Below are positions 1 through 8,120 of a DNA stretch of 64,000 nucleotides, in pieces. A program made the position numbers and the translations under genes. Below the pieces are notes generated by a model that saw nothing but the letters and a program-made list of their open reading frames with translations, did not search any database and had not been told where the DNA came from. This DNA is from Streptomyces sp. NBC_00286 (GTDB taxonomy: Bacteria > Actinomycetota > Actinomycetes > Streptomycetales > Streptomycetaceae), in contig NZ_CP108054.1 in NCBI RefSeq assembly GCF_036173125.1, positions 1,240,001 through 1,304,000 of the forward strand, in the 5' to 3' direction. The number at the start of each line of letters is the position of its first letter. Positions within the stretch are counted from its first letter, which is position 1.

Positions 1-197
1 GTGCTCTTTCCCGTACCGCACCACAGCACACACTCCTACGCCGACCAGAAGGGCCGGTTGCCCTTCCCCGACTTCACCAGCCTATGGTATTGCGAACGTA
101 ATCCAAAGAGTCGGCAGCGGCGACGGTCACCGCCTCGCCGCAATGCACTCCCCGTTGCCCCGGCTGCCCCCACAGACCGAGGACCCTGCCTGCGGAG

Positions 198-698
198 TCA
201 CACCCGAGAGGGAGGCACCGGGAAGAGCATGCAGCTGCTGGTGGCATGGGCGAGGAGTCGGTCCGTCGCGTCGACCAACTGAGCCTGGGCGAGGGCGGTT
301 TGGCGGCCCTTGCTGACCACCGTGCCGATGGCGCGCACCGTACCCGAATCCACCGTGATCCGTCGCAGGAACTTCACCGTCAGGTCGAGCGAGGTGTACG
401 CCATGCCCTGCGGGAGGGTGGACTGGACGGCGCAGCCCGCCGCCGAGTCGAGCAGGGTGGCGAAGATACCGCCGTGCACGCTGCCGATCGGGTTGTAGTG
501 CTCCTCCCCCGGCGTCAGCGAGAAGACCGCCCTGCCGGGCTCCACCTCGTCCAGGGCGAAGTCGAGGGTGTAGTTGATGGGAGGCGCCGGCAGCCGCCCC
601 GCCTGCAGTTCGCGCAGGAAGTCGATGCCGGCCATGCGCCCGGCGGCCTCCGCCGAGAGTGCGGGATCGTCCCAGTTGTACGTACGCGTTCGCCCCAC
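198..698 (-). CDS. PaaI-family hotdog-fold thioesterase
   Basis: A 166-residue protein with the single hotdog domain of PaaI/YdiI-type acyl-CoA thioesterases, about residues 45-160. The signature HGG lies at residues 75-77, followed by the conserved acidic position D84 in the long helix. The family hydrolyses acyl- or aroyl-CoA thioesters in the cytosol; the substrate cannot be read from sequence. The ATG start is preceded by a weak purine run. It is transcribed away from the HxlR regulator, with about 100 bp between the two starts, an arrangement typical of local repression. The 197 bases before it at the window edge hold no supportable gene. Confidence 0.85.
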   Translation of the reverse strand: MGRTRTYNWDDPALSAEAAGRMAGIDFLRELQAGRLPAPPINYTLDFALDEVEPGRAVFSLTPGEEHYNPIGSVHGGIFATLLDSAAGCAVQSTLPQGMAYTSLDLTVKFLRRITVDSGTVRAIGTVVSKGRQTALAQAQLVDATDRLLAHATSSCMLFPVPPSRV

Positions 699-729
699 GG
701 CCGGCGCCCTTCCCTCTGACTGTCAGCTG

Positions 730-741
730 ACTTTTTCAAGT
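730..741. promoter_or_regulatory. Candidate HxlR operator (ACTT-N4-AAGT)
   Basis: A short palindrome ACTT-N4-AAGT lies in the roughly 100-bp space between the divergent thioesterase and HxlR genes, inside an unusually T-rich stretch for this DNA. HxlR dimers bind short palindromes near their own promoters. The assignment is inference from position and symmetry only. Confidence 0.35.
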
Positions 742-801
742 GAAGCTAGGCTTTCGCCCACCTGACTGTCAATGACGAAGCCAGGCTCGTACGATGGCGG
801 A

Positions 802-1314
802 ATGGAGTGGCTTGAGGCGAGCACGGAGAACTGCCCCGTCCAGCGCACCCTCGACGTGATCGGGGAGAAATGGACGCTGCTGATCCTGCGCGACGCCGTC
901 AACGGAGTCCGCCGCTTCGACGACTTCCACCGCCACATCGGCCTGTCGGAAGCCGTCCTCAGCGACCGCCTCCGCAAGCTGACAGCGGCCGGCATCCTGA
1001 AGACCGTCCGCTACCAGGAACCCGGCAGGCGCTCCCGCAACGAGTACCGCCTGACCCGCAAGGGTTGGGACCTGTGGCCCGTCCTGATGGCACTGAGCCA
1101 GTGGGGCGAAACGTACGCCCTCGACGCCGACGGCCCCGTACTGGACGTCCGCCACACCGACTGCGACGCCCCGGTCCGCGTCGTCGTCGAGTGCTCCGCG
1201 GAGCACTCCGCCCTCACTCCCCGTGACGTCACCGCCCGACTGGGAACAGGCGCCCGCCTCCGGCCTGAAGGTCGTGAGCCATCGGCCTCGCGGTCGCGGG
1301 CCAGACGGCGGTGA
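802..1314 (+). CDS. HxlR-family winged-helix transcriptional regulator
   Basis: A 170-residue regulator with a complete HxlR domain at about residues 10-105: a CPV motif with C11, the GEKW segment and the winged helix rich in D, R and L. C11 sits where redox- or electrophile-sensing HxlR proteins such as YodB and HypR carry their sensor cysteine, so thiol-based sensing is possible. The C-terminal 65 residues are outside the domain and end in a basic tail. The ATG at 802 is preferred because the family begins just before this cysteine; an in-frame ATG at 772 would add ten residues. It is divergent from the thioesterase. Other candidate targets are the quinone oxidoreductase and hydrolase that share an element 7-10 kb away; this is inference. 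Confidence 0.88.
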   Translation: MEWLEASTENCPVQRTLDVIGEKWTLLILRDAVNGVRRFDDFHRHIGLSEAVLSDRLRKLTAAGILKTVRYQEPGRRSRNEYRLTRKGWDLWPVLMALSQWGETYALDADGPVLDVRHTDCDAPVRVVVECSAEHSALTPRDVTARLGTGARLRPEGREPSASRSRARRR

Positions 1315-1642
1315 GACATCAGCTGAGTGCCGTGTACTCCGCCGTTCTCGGATCGCTTCACCGCGCGGAAACCGGACATGATCCGGGGCCGGGTCGCCGC
1401 AGGCCCCGGCGGTCATGCTTGCCGAGGGCGGCGGTCCGGAGCGTTGCGCTTGTCGGCGAGTGCCTCGCGCAACGCGTACTGAAGCCGCCGTCGTGGTCGG
1501 CCGTCCCCGCCGTCGTCTGCCGGAGCGGGACGAGATCGCGGGCGTCGCGGATCTGCGCGCCACCGCAGGCCATGTCGGCGTCCGGCCACCGTCCCGATCC
1601 GGCAGACGCGCGGATCTTGCAAATGCCGCGCCCGGACCGCTA
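1315..1642. other. Intergenic, no supportable gene
   Basis: This 328-bp stretch lies between the convergent HxlR gene and the hydrolase. Open frames exist on both strands but show no recognisable domain, ribosome-binding site or protein-like composition beyond GC bias. The reverse strand around 1420-1530 has a short alpha-helical-looking stretch that could be a gene tail, but this was not convincing. Confidence 0.5.
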
Positions 1643-1692
1643 AGCGGGGCCGGGGAAGCGCGGGAACGCACCCGCACTTCCCCGGCCCCGCT
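1643..1692 (-). terminator. Strong hairpin terminator after the alpha/beta hydrolase
   Basis: Two 22-bp arms (1643-1664 and 1671-1692) pair with a single mismatch around a 6-nt loop. They begin four bases past the hydrolase stop codon. The stem is almost all G and C, as in actinomycete factor-independent terminators that lack a U tract. Confidence 0.8.
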
Positions 1693-1696
1693 CAGG

Positions 1697-2614
1697 TCAG
1701 ATCTTCGTCTTCTCCCGGACCCACGCGCCGATCTGTGCGATGGCGGCGTCGGTCTCCGGAATTCGGCCGGCACCGTAGACGTACGAGTGCTGGCCTCCCG
1801 GGACCACCACGGTCGCCGTGTCGATTCCGGCGTCCTTGAGGCGGGCGGCGAACTCCTCGTCCTCGCCGGCCAGGACCTCGTACGTTCCCCAGGAGACGAG
1901 GGTCGGAGGGAGACCGCTCAAGTCCGCCCGGTTCAGATTGATCCGGGTGTCCGTGAACTCGATGCCCGTGCCGCCGATCCAGGCATCCCGGAAGAACTCC
2001 AGCAGATCCTTGCTGAGAATCTTGTCCGTCTCGGCGTTGGCCGCGATGGTCTCGTTGGCGATCTCGAGGTCGCACCAGGGGGAGATCGACACGATGGCGC
2101 CGGGCAGCAGCTGCTTCTTGTCGCGGAGGCGAAGCGCCAGGGCGACGGCGATGAACCCGCCGATCGAGTGGCCGATCGTGATGATGTTGGCCGGCTCATA
2201 CCCTTCGGAGAGCAGCCAGTTGAAGGCCGCCTCCGCGTCGTCCACCTGAGCCGGGTACTTGTGTTCCGGTGCTCGCCGGAAGTCCAGGACCAGTACGGGG
2301 GCCCCGGTGGCCTTGGCGATATGGCCGGCGAGCTTTCGGTCGACGTGTGCCGACGCCAGAACGGAGCCTCCGGCGTGCGTGTGCAGGAGGACGTAGTCGG
2401 TGTTGGCGTCGACGGGTTCGCACCAGATTCCCAGCACGCCACCCGCGTCCACCTCCCGGTAGGTGACGCCTTCCGGCTCCCGGGCCGCGAGATGGACTTG
2501 CTCCGCCTGGATGCGCGCCGCATCCAACTCGGACGGGGGACTCTGCCCTGTGGCCAGCCATTCCGCGAACTCGGTCGCTTCCGGGCTCAGTTCAACAGCA
2601 GCGTGCTCAGTCAC
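1697..2614 (-). CDS. Alpha/beta hydrolase (hormone-sensitive-lipase-like esterase)
   Basis: A 305-residue alpha/beta hydrolase of the HSL/carboxylesterase group. The nucleophile elbow is GHSIGG and the catalytic His lies in GGQHS near the C terminus. The oxyanion region reads HTHAGGSV instead of the textbook HGGG, and its paralogue at 10688-11599 has the same shape (HFHFGGSV), so the two form one subfamily. The GTG at 2614 is chosen because a near-perfect AAGGAGG lies 7 nt upstream; the frame stays open another 15 codons without a second site. Expected activity is short-chain ester or lactone hydrolysis in the cytosol. It ends at a strong hairpin and lies downstream of the Old Yellow Enzyme gene on the same strand. 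Confidence 0.85.
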   Translation of the reverse strand: MTEHAAVELSPEATEFAEWLATGQSPPSELDAARIQAEQVHLAAREPEGVTYREVDAGGVLGIWCEPVDANTDYVLLHTHAGGSVLASAHVDRKLAGHIAKATGAPVLVLDFRRAPEHKYPAQVDDAEAAFNWLLSEGYEPANIITIGHSIGGFIAVALALRLRDKKQLLPGAIVSISPWCDLEIANETIAANAETDKILSKDLLEFFRDAWIGGTGIEFTDTRINLNRADLSGLPPTLVSWGTYEVLAGEDEEFAARLKDAGIDTATVVVPGGQHSYVYGAGRIPETDAAIAQIGAWVREKTKI

Positions 2615-2670
2615 GTGGTACCTCCTTGGGACGATTTGGGCGTACGGGCCCGCCAGCACCGGTATGGCCG

Positions 2671-2739
2671 GGGTTTGTCAGGCGGTGAGGGTGGGGTTTG
2701 TCAGGCGGTGAGGGTGGGGGTTGTCAGGCTGTGTGAGTG
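2671..2739. repeat. Three tandem 23-bp repeats made from the 3' end of the OYE gene
   Basis: Units at 2671-2693, 2694-2716 and 2717-2739. The first two are identical; the third is a diverged copy that contains the last codons and stop of the Old Yellow Enzyme. Read on the minus strand each unit encodes a P-T-x-T-A-stop-like ending in a different frame. The array looks like duplication by slippage of the gene tail. Confidence 0.8.
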
Positions 2740-3785
2740 GGGTAGTCGGTGTAGCCGGCCTCGCCGCCTCCGTAGAAGGTGTCGGGGTCGGGGGTGTTCA
2801 GCGGCGCGCCGGTGCGTACGCGCTCGACCAGGTCGGGGTTGGCGAGGGCCATGGTGCCGACGGTGACGACGTCGGCCAGGCCGTCTTCGATGTCCTTCGC
2901 GCGGGTGGCGATGTCGGTGCCGGCCCGGTTGAGAACCAAGGTGTTCGGCCACAACTTGCGGAGCGTGTACAGGAGTTCGTCGTCGCCGCCGTGGAGGATG
3001 TGCAGGTAGGCGAGGTTGAGCGGGGCGAGAGCACGTACGAGGGCGGGGTACAGCTCGTGGGTGTCGCTCTCGGCGATGTCGTTGTAGGGGTTGCCGGGGG
3101 AGATCCGGATGCCGGTACGACTGGCGCCGATCTCGTCGCTCACGACGGTGGCGGCCTCGACGGCGAAGCGGATGCGGTTCTCGATGGAGCCGCCGTACTG
3201 GTCGGTGCGCTGGTTGGTGTTGGTGGCGAGGAACTGGTGCGGGAGGTAGCCGTTGGCGCTGTGGATCTCGACGCCGTCGGCGCCGGCCGCGATGGCGGCC
3301 GCGGCGGCGCGGCGGTAGTCGTCGACCGTCGCGACGACTTCCTCGGTGGACAGCTCGCGCGGTACCGGCATCTCCTGGAGGCCGGACGCGGTGAACATCT
3401 CGCCCGCCGGCTGGACTGCGGAGGGGGCGACCGGCTGCCGGTGGTGAGGGGTGTTGTCGGGGTGGGACATCCGCCCGGTGTGCATCAGCTGGATGATGAT
3501 GCGTCCGTCGGCCTTGTGTACGGCGTCGGTGACCTTGCGCCAGCCGGCGATGTGCTCCTCGGAGTGGATGCCGGGGGTGAGCAGGTAGCCCTGGCCGTCG
3601 GCGTTGGGCTGGGTGCCCTCGGTGATGATGAGGGCGTGCGAGGCGCGCTGGGCGTAGTACTCGGCGTTCAGCTCGGTGGGCGCGCCGTTCGGGGTGGACC
3701 GGTTCCGGGTCAAGGGGGCCATGGCCAGTCGGTGCGGCAGGGCGATCTTCCCGACGGTGGTCGGGTTCCACAGGGCGTTCAACAT
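2724..3785 (-). CDS. Old Yellow Enzyme family ene-reductase (NADH:flavin oxidoreductase)
   Basis: A 353-residue single-domain FMN barrel of the OYE/NemA class, which reduces activated C=C bonds of enals, enones, maleimides or nitro compounds with NAD(P)H. Visible family marks are the N-terminal APLTRNR segment with T27 next to the flavin, the HTGRMSHP segment, and the substrate-anion site HSANGYL (His and Asn three residues apart). The ATG at 3785 is preferred over an upstream TTG because GAGG lies 7 nt before it and alignment with the family begins there. Together with the neighbouring SDR and hydrolase it suggests a xenobiotic or electrophile-handling cluster. Confidence 0.92.
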   Translation of the reverse strand: MLNALWNPTTVGKIALPHRLAMAPLTRNRSTPNGAPTELNAEYYAQRASHALIITEGTQPNADGQGYLLTPGIHSEEHIAGWRKVTDAVHKADGRIIIQLMHTGRMSHPDNTPHHRQPVAPSAVQPAGEMFTASGLQEMPVPRELSTEEVVATVDDYRRAAAAAIAAGADGVEIHSANGYLPHQFLATNTNQRTDQYGGSIENRIRFAVEAATVVSDEIGASRTGIRISPGNPYNDIAESDTHELYPALVRALAPLNLAYLHILHGGDDELLYTLRKLWPNTLVLNRAGTDIATRAKDIEDGLADVVTVGTMALANPDLVERVRTGAPLNTPDPDTFYGGGEAGYTDYPTHTA

Positions 3786-4145
3786 GGGTGTTCCTCGCAA
3801 TAAGGGGTTAGAGAGAGCTGCGGGGAGGCGGGCTGCCTGCGCCCCACGGACAGCGCGTAGGCGGTGACCGGCCGGATGGGCCCGGCGACCTCGACCTTCG
3901 ATCGTGGAAGGCGGACTGCGTGGAGGGGCAGTCGACGGTGCTGCCGGGGTGCTGCCGGGCTTCCACGCACATGACCGCCGCCAGTGCGGTGGCGGCCCCG
4001 GCTGTTCGTACGGGTGGGGGGGACGGAGGACGCCGAGCGCGTCGGCCTTCCCTCACGCCGGAGGACGCATCGGTCGTGTGCAGGTGCAGCAGCGGCCGTG
4101 CCGTCCGTTACAAAGGGGACTCCTGCAGCGGAGTCGAAGCGGTGG
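3786..4145. other. Intergenic, no supportable gene
   Basis: This 360-bp space lies between two genes on the minus strand, the SDR and the OYE. Overlapping open frames on both strands are proline/arginine-rich shadows. No terminator-grade hairpin or clear promoter could be assigned. Confidence 0.45.
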
Positions 4146-4937
4146 TCAGCCGCGGTAGCGGGCGGCCGGGACCCGCAGGGACAGGTTCGGGACGAGCGTC
4201 TGACGTGCCTTCTCGTACGACTCCCAGTCGCTGATCTCCGGCAGTGACGGGATGGTGACGGGCTCCCCGGCGTCGAGGCCGGCGAACGCCGCGTCGACGG
4301 CGTCGTCCACGCTCATGATCGCCTCGTCGGGAAACCCCGAGAGGTCGACGCCGGCGCGGTCCCAGATCTCCGTGCGGACAGCGCCCGGCAGCACGGCCTG
4401 CACAGTGACGGGGCTATCGGCGAGTTCCTGCTGCAGGGCCTGGGTGTACGTCAGCACGTAGCCCTTGGTGCCGCTGTAGACGGAACCGCCGGGCAGGAAG
4501 TTGAGCGCCAGGGCAGAGGAGATGTTCACCACGGTGCCGTGCCCGCGGGCTATCAGGCCCGGCAGGACCGCGGTGGTCAGCCTGGTCAGCGATGTCACGT
4601 TGAGGTTGATCAGCGCCGCGGAGGCCGCCGCGTCGGAGCTTGCCAGCGGAGCGAACAGCGCCGCGCCGGCGTTGTTGATCAATACCGCGATGCTCTCGTC
4701 GGTCCGCAGACGCTCCTCGACCACGGCGATCTGCGCCGCATCGGTGAGGTCGGCGGTGACGACGTCCACTGCGCGGCCCGTGCGACTACGGATGTCCGCC
4801 GCCAGCGTTTCCAGCCGCGCAGTGTTCCGGGCCACCAGGATCAGGTCGTAGCCCCGGTCGGCAAGCCGCTGCGCGTAAGCCGTACCCAGGCCGGCGGACG
4901 CACCGGTGACGACGGCGGTCTTGTTCTGCGTGGTCAT
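4146..4937 (-). CDS. Short-chain dehydrogenase/reductase
   Basis: A 263-residue classical SDR. The cofactor motif TGASAGLG is at residues 11-18, NNAG at about 88-91, the catalytic Ser near residue 140 and the Tyr154-x3-Lys158 pair in YSGTKGY. An Arg at residue 38 following the second beta strand favours NADPH. The substrate is unknown; the family oxidises or reduces small alcohols and ketones in the cytosol. It is divergently transcribed from a TetR regulator, and a TAGAT-N10-ATCTA palindrome lies 57 bp upstream of its ATG, so it is the likely main target of that regulator. Confidence 0.9.
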   Translation of the reverse strand: MTTQNKTAVVTGASAGLGTAYAQRLADRGYDLILVARNTARLETLAADIRSRTGRAVDVVTADLTDAAQIAVVEERLRTDESIAVLINNAGAALFAPLASSDAAASAALINLNVTSLTRLTTAVLPGLIARGHGTVVNISSALALNFLPGGSVYSGTKGYVLTYTQALQQELADSPVTVQAVLPGAVRTEIWDRAGVDLSGFPDEAIMSVDDAVDAAFAGLDAGEPVTIPSLPEISDWESYEKARQTLVPNLSLRVPAARYRG

Positions 4938-4993
4938 GGGGTGGATCTCATTTCTGGGGTGGCGGATGAGTGGGAGCCAAGGCGTCGACCCGT

Positions 4994-5017
4994 TTTAGAT
5001 TACGATAAGTATCTAAA
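4994..5017. promoter_or_regulatory. TetR operator O1 (TTTAGAT-N10-ATCTAAA)
   Basis: A perfect 7-bp inverted repeat separated by 10 bp, located 57 bp upstream of the SDR start. It is AT-rich against a GC-rich background. Its core TAGAT-N10-ATCTA recurs next to the TetR start, which is what an autoregulatory TetR with a divergent target needs. Confidence 0.65.
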
Positions 5018-5248
5018 GCCGTTCAGTCAACGGCCCCCGTGCTGTCGTCCCCCGCCGGCGGTCGGAGACTGCTCGACGCGCACGCCGAACCACAGAGTTG
5101 ACGGCCGATCAGATTCGAATGGAGGCGCTTCGGGCGCATGGTCGCCACGGACGGTTTCGCGTACTGCCCTCGCGACGAGCACGCGGGCTCGGCGAACGAC
5201 ATCCCTGCCGAGGGCGACGCGACCGGCCGCCCGACACATCGCATACGA

Positions 5249-5268
5249 TAGATGAGCTTTACTATCTA
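5249..5268. promoter_or_regulatory. TetR operator O2 (TAGAT-N10-ATCTA)
   Basis: The second copy of the same core palindrome with identical half-site spacing, ending 17 bp before the TetR ATG. Both copies are followed by A after ATCTA. The 230 bp between O1 and O2 hold no supportable gene. Confidence 0.65.
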
Positions 5269-5285
5269 ACGTGGGTAGGTGACTG

Positions 5286-5852
5286 ATGAGTCGCGTTTCG
5301 CAAGCACAAGCGCTCGAGAACCGCAGGCGGGCGGTCGCCGCGGCCTCCCAGCTCTTCCGGGAGCGCGGCGTGAACGGCATCAGCGTCGCCGATCTGATGA
5401 AGTCCATCGGGCTGACCACGGGCGGCTTCTACAAGCAGTTCGCCTCCAAGGAGGCCCTGATCGCAGAGGCGGCTCAAGCCGCTTTCGGGGACCTTGACCA
5501 ACTCCTGGCGGAGTTCGACACGGCCCACGGCGATCACGACACCGCGCGCGCCGCCCTCCTCGACTTCTACCTGTCGCCCGAGCACCGCGACCAGCCCGGC
5601 ACCGGTTGCCCCACCGCGGGATTCGCAGGGGACATGGCTCGCGAGTCCACGGCTGGGGAGGTGCGAGAAACGTACGCAGCCGGGGTCGAGGAATTCGCCT
5701 CGTGGCTGTCCACCGACACCAAAGACGGCCTTCCCATGGTGGCCACTCTGGTCGGCGCGCTCCTGCTGGCCCGGGCCACGGCGGGCACGGAACTGTCGGA
5801 GAAGATCCTGGAGTCGACCCACAAAGCCCTGACTGCACCAGACGCGCCTTGA
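5286..5852 (+). CDS. TetR/AcrR-family transcriptional regulator
   Basis: A 188-residue regulator. The N-terminal helix-turn-helix spans about residues 10-55, with the typical ISVADLMKSIGLTTGGFYKQF segment in which the glycine pair and FYKQF form the recognition helix. The rest is an all-helical ligand-binding domain of the class found with SDR/efflux partners; it contains a single Cys in GTGCPTAGF. ATG 5286 follows operator O2 closely. It probably represses itself and the divergent SDR, with an unknown small-molecule inducer. Confidence 0.9.
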   Translation: MSRVSQAQALENRRRAVAAASQLFRERGVNGISVADLMKSIGLTTGGFYKQFASKEALIAEAAQAAFGDLDQLLAEFDTAHGDHDTARAALLDFYLSPEHRDQPGTGCPTAGFAGDMARESTAGEVRETYAAGVEEFASWLSTDTKDGLPMVATLVGALLLARATAGTELSEKILESTHKALTAPDAP

Positions 5853-5874
5853 CCCGGAATCCTGGATACGGGAT

Positions 5875-6393
5875 GTGCGACCAGGCAGTTTCGTTTGGAT
5901 CCCGAGGCGCGGCGGCCGGTGGCGTGACCACCGGGAGGTGATCGATGCGATCGCGTTCAAGTTGCAGACCGGAACTGAGTGGGTCCACCTGCCGGAGAAG
6001 TTCGGCAACTGGCGAGGCGTCTACGACCAGCTGCGGATGTGGGCCATCGACGGCACCTGGGAGCGGGTGTTCACCGCGCTGATGGTCCAGGCCGACACCG
6101 GCGAGGACCTCAACTGGGCCGTCTCGGTGAACTCCACGATCGTGCGTGCCCACCAGCACGCGGCCAGGGCCCGCAAAAGAGGCCCGGGCAGACGAAGCCG
6201 ACACGACCACGCAATCGGCCGCTCCCGCGGCGGACTGACCACGAAGATCCACCTCGCGGCCGATGGCCGCTGCCAGCCTCTGGCGTTCGTGCTCACCGCG
6301 GGCCAGGCCGGCGACGCACCTGCCTTCACCGACGTCATGGCCCGCCTGCGCGTTCACCGCCGGCAAGGGCGGCCCCGCACCAGGCCGGACCTG
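5875..6393 (+). pseudogene. IS5-family transposase fragment, both ends missing
   Basis: About 170 codons match the middle of an IS5-family DDE transposase. They cover the helical segment with TGTEWVHLPEKFG, the first catalytic-domain strand with VNSTIVRAHQH, and the SRGGLTTKIHLAADG segment. The N-terminal part before residue ~30 and the second half after the RLRVHRRQGRPRTRPD stretch are absent; the frame continues into unrelated sequence. No terminal inverted repeats were found. It is a remnant inserted between the TetR and DUF6463 genes. Confidence 0.85.
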
Positions 6394-6406
6394 CTAACAC
6401 AACGGC

Positions 6407-6766
6407 TCAGCCGCGGAGCGACCTGCGCAGCAGGAGGCCGCCGAGCCCCACCAGGGCAGGGAAGCCGCTCTTTGGCATGGCCGCGGTGCCCGTCACGCCG
6501 ACGGCGGTCAGAACGACACCCGCGGCGCGCTGGGCCGGGATGTCCTTGTGCTCCTCCGCGGACCGGAGCAGCCGGCCGCCCATCCACAGGGCGGGCGCAG
6601 CGACCATGAACCAGAAGGCGGCGGCGCGATCGCCCCGGTCGGGCACGGAGTTAAGAAGGTCTCCGCGAACCATGTCGGCGAACACATCGCGGTAGATCAC
6701 GGCGCCGATGGCACCGTGACCGACGCCGACAATCTGGAGCCAGTGTCCTACTGCATGTCGCTTCAT
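6407..6766 (-). CDS. Small four-helix membrane protein, DUF6463-like
   Basis: A 119-residue protein with hydrophobic segments at about 8-28, 45-65, 80-98 and 100-115. It resembles the DUF6463 group of small actinobacterial membrane proteins of unknown function. The N terminus MKRHAVGHWL and the helix carrying GHGAIGAVIY are the recognisable parts. It sits alone, convergent with the transposase remnant. No catalytic motif is visible. Confidence 0.65.
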   Translation of the reverse strand: MKRHAVGHWLQIVGVGHGAIGAVIYRDVFADMVRGDLLNSVPDRGDRAAAFWFMVAAPALWMGGRLLRSAEEHKDIPAQRAAGVVLTAVGVTGTAAMPKSGFPALVGLGGLLLRRSLRG

Positions 6767-6897
6767 GGCCTCATCGTATGGGCCGGCCTGGGCGTCCCCC
6801 GGGGGCCGGGCCTGCGGGCTCGTGTCAGCAGGAAGTAAGTGATCCCGTTCTCTATGGCCGTGTCCGGGGCGGGAGTTGCCCCCGTACCGTTTCCGCC

Positions 6898-7788
6898 GTG
6901 GATCTCTACGAAGCCTTTCGGACGGCGGCGATCGAGCAGGGCGTCTCGTCTGCGGATGTCGACGCGTACCTGGCGGATGGGCGCCCTTGCCTACGCCTGG
7001 GGCCCGGACCCGGACCGGTCGCCGGATGGGTGGGTGGACTGCCGGTGCTTCCCGACGGTGTGGCGTGGCCGCGCGCCGACGGCAACGACCACGACGTCGA
7101 GGCCGAGCCCTTCCCTCTGGCTGTCACCATCGACTTGGCGGCCTTGCCCTGGGAGGGGTTACGGGAGGCACTGCCGTTCACGCTGCCGGCCACCGGGCTC
7201 CTGCAACTGTTCTACCTGTATTCCCAGGATCCACGCAGTCAGCACTGCACCGGGGAGGAGGAAGCTCTCGGATTCGTTCGAGTGGTTCACGTTCCCGACC
7301 TGGGCCTGGCCGGGCAGCGTGCCGTTCCCGAATACGCTCATGCGGAGAAATGGCCGGTCCCGGTGCACGAGCGTGTCGAACTGCGGGCAACACTGCGGAT
7401 CGACATTCCGGGGTTCGACCCCGATTACGGCACAAAGCTGCCGGGACTGCCGGCGGACCACCCGCATTCCGCTGTCCTGAAGGACCTGACGCTGCGTTTT
7501 CTGCCGGTTGGTCCGTACTGGGAGGGCGTCCAGGTCGGCGGCCACACGTGGGGGGAGCAATGGGACTGCGAAGACGCGATCGCCGCGGAGTTGGCACCAC
7601 CCGGGGAGGACAGTTCCAGCAAGGCCAGGCAGGAGCGTAAGCAGCAGGTGTATCGCGAGTGGCTGCCTCTGGCTCAGTTCAGCGTGCAGGACGAGGAATA
7701 CACCAATGCCCGGCTGATGATCCGCCGGGAGGACCTGGCGGCGGCCCGCTTCGACCGGGTGCGTTCTTATCAGGAGTTCACCGAATGA
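6898..7788 (+). CDS. DUF1963 (YwqG-like) protein
   Basis: A 296-residue soluble protein. The segment with GGLPVLPDGVAWPR near residue 45, the later ALPFTLPATGLLQLFY and the C-terminal glutamine/aspartate-rich half fit the DUF1963/YwqG fold, whose function is unknown. The GTG at 6898 is chosen because the homologous part starts immediately after it; upstream codons in the same frame read as non-coding. Its single-gene context gives no functional clue. Confidence 0.7.
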   Translation: MDLYEAFRTAAIEQGVSSADVDAYLADGRPCLRLGPGPGPVAGWVGGLPVLPDGVAWPRADGNDHDVEAEPFPLAVTIDLAALPWEGLREALPFTLPATGLLQLFYLYSQDPRSQHCTGEEEALGFVRVVHVPDLGLAGQRAVPEYAHAEKWPVPVHERVELRATLRIDIPGFDPDYGTKLPGLPADHPHSAVLKDLTLRFLPVGPYWEGVQVGGHTWGEQWDCEDAIAAELAPPGEDSSSKARQERKQQVYREWLPLAQFSVQDEEYTNARLMIRREDLAAARFDRVRSYQEFTE

Positions 7789-7982
7789 GGCGCCGGGCGC
7801 AGCCTGCGCGGCACGGCAAGAGACAATTCGATCTGGTGGCCCACCTCGGTCCACCGCCGGGAGGCGCCCTGCTGCGTGCAACGAGCCATGCCAGCTTGGC
7901 ATGCCCCGGTCGAGACGGGAGTCCACGCCGGCACCCTGGAGAGCTTCAGTCCACACATCCATGGGGGCGACCCCGACGCACT

Positions 7983-8040
7983 TGAGTTTACTTTTCTATA
8001 CTCAGCCGGTAGCGTCGTGACCAGCACATCAACCCGGCCG
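7983..8040 (+). promoter_or_regulatory. Shared promoter/operator element, copy A (quinone oxidoreductase)
   Basis: A 58-bp element that matches 10580-10637 at 53 of 58 positions. It starts with a palindrome TGAGTTTA-N6-TATACTCA whose right arm contains a consensus -10 box TATACT (7997-8002). A repressor bound here would cover the promoter. The quinone oxidoreductase starts 119 bp after the -10 box. The preceding intergenic DNA (7789-7982) holds only a 7-bp-arm palindrome at 7887-7903 that may be a weak terminator for the DUF1963 gene. Confidence 0.7.
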
Positions 8041-8120
8041 CAAGCGATAACGGGCGCGCAGGGGACCTGCGCGAAGAATCACCTCGACCAACGGAACACC
8101 CACCCAGAAAGGCGGCCGGC

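Noticed and set aside
1415..2866. 483-codon plus-strand frame across the hydrolase
   Set aside because: Antisense to the hydrolase and its terminator; lacks any start signal or motif.
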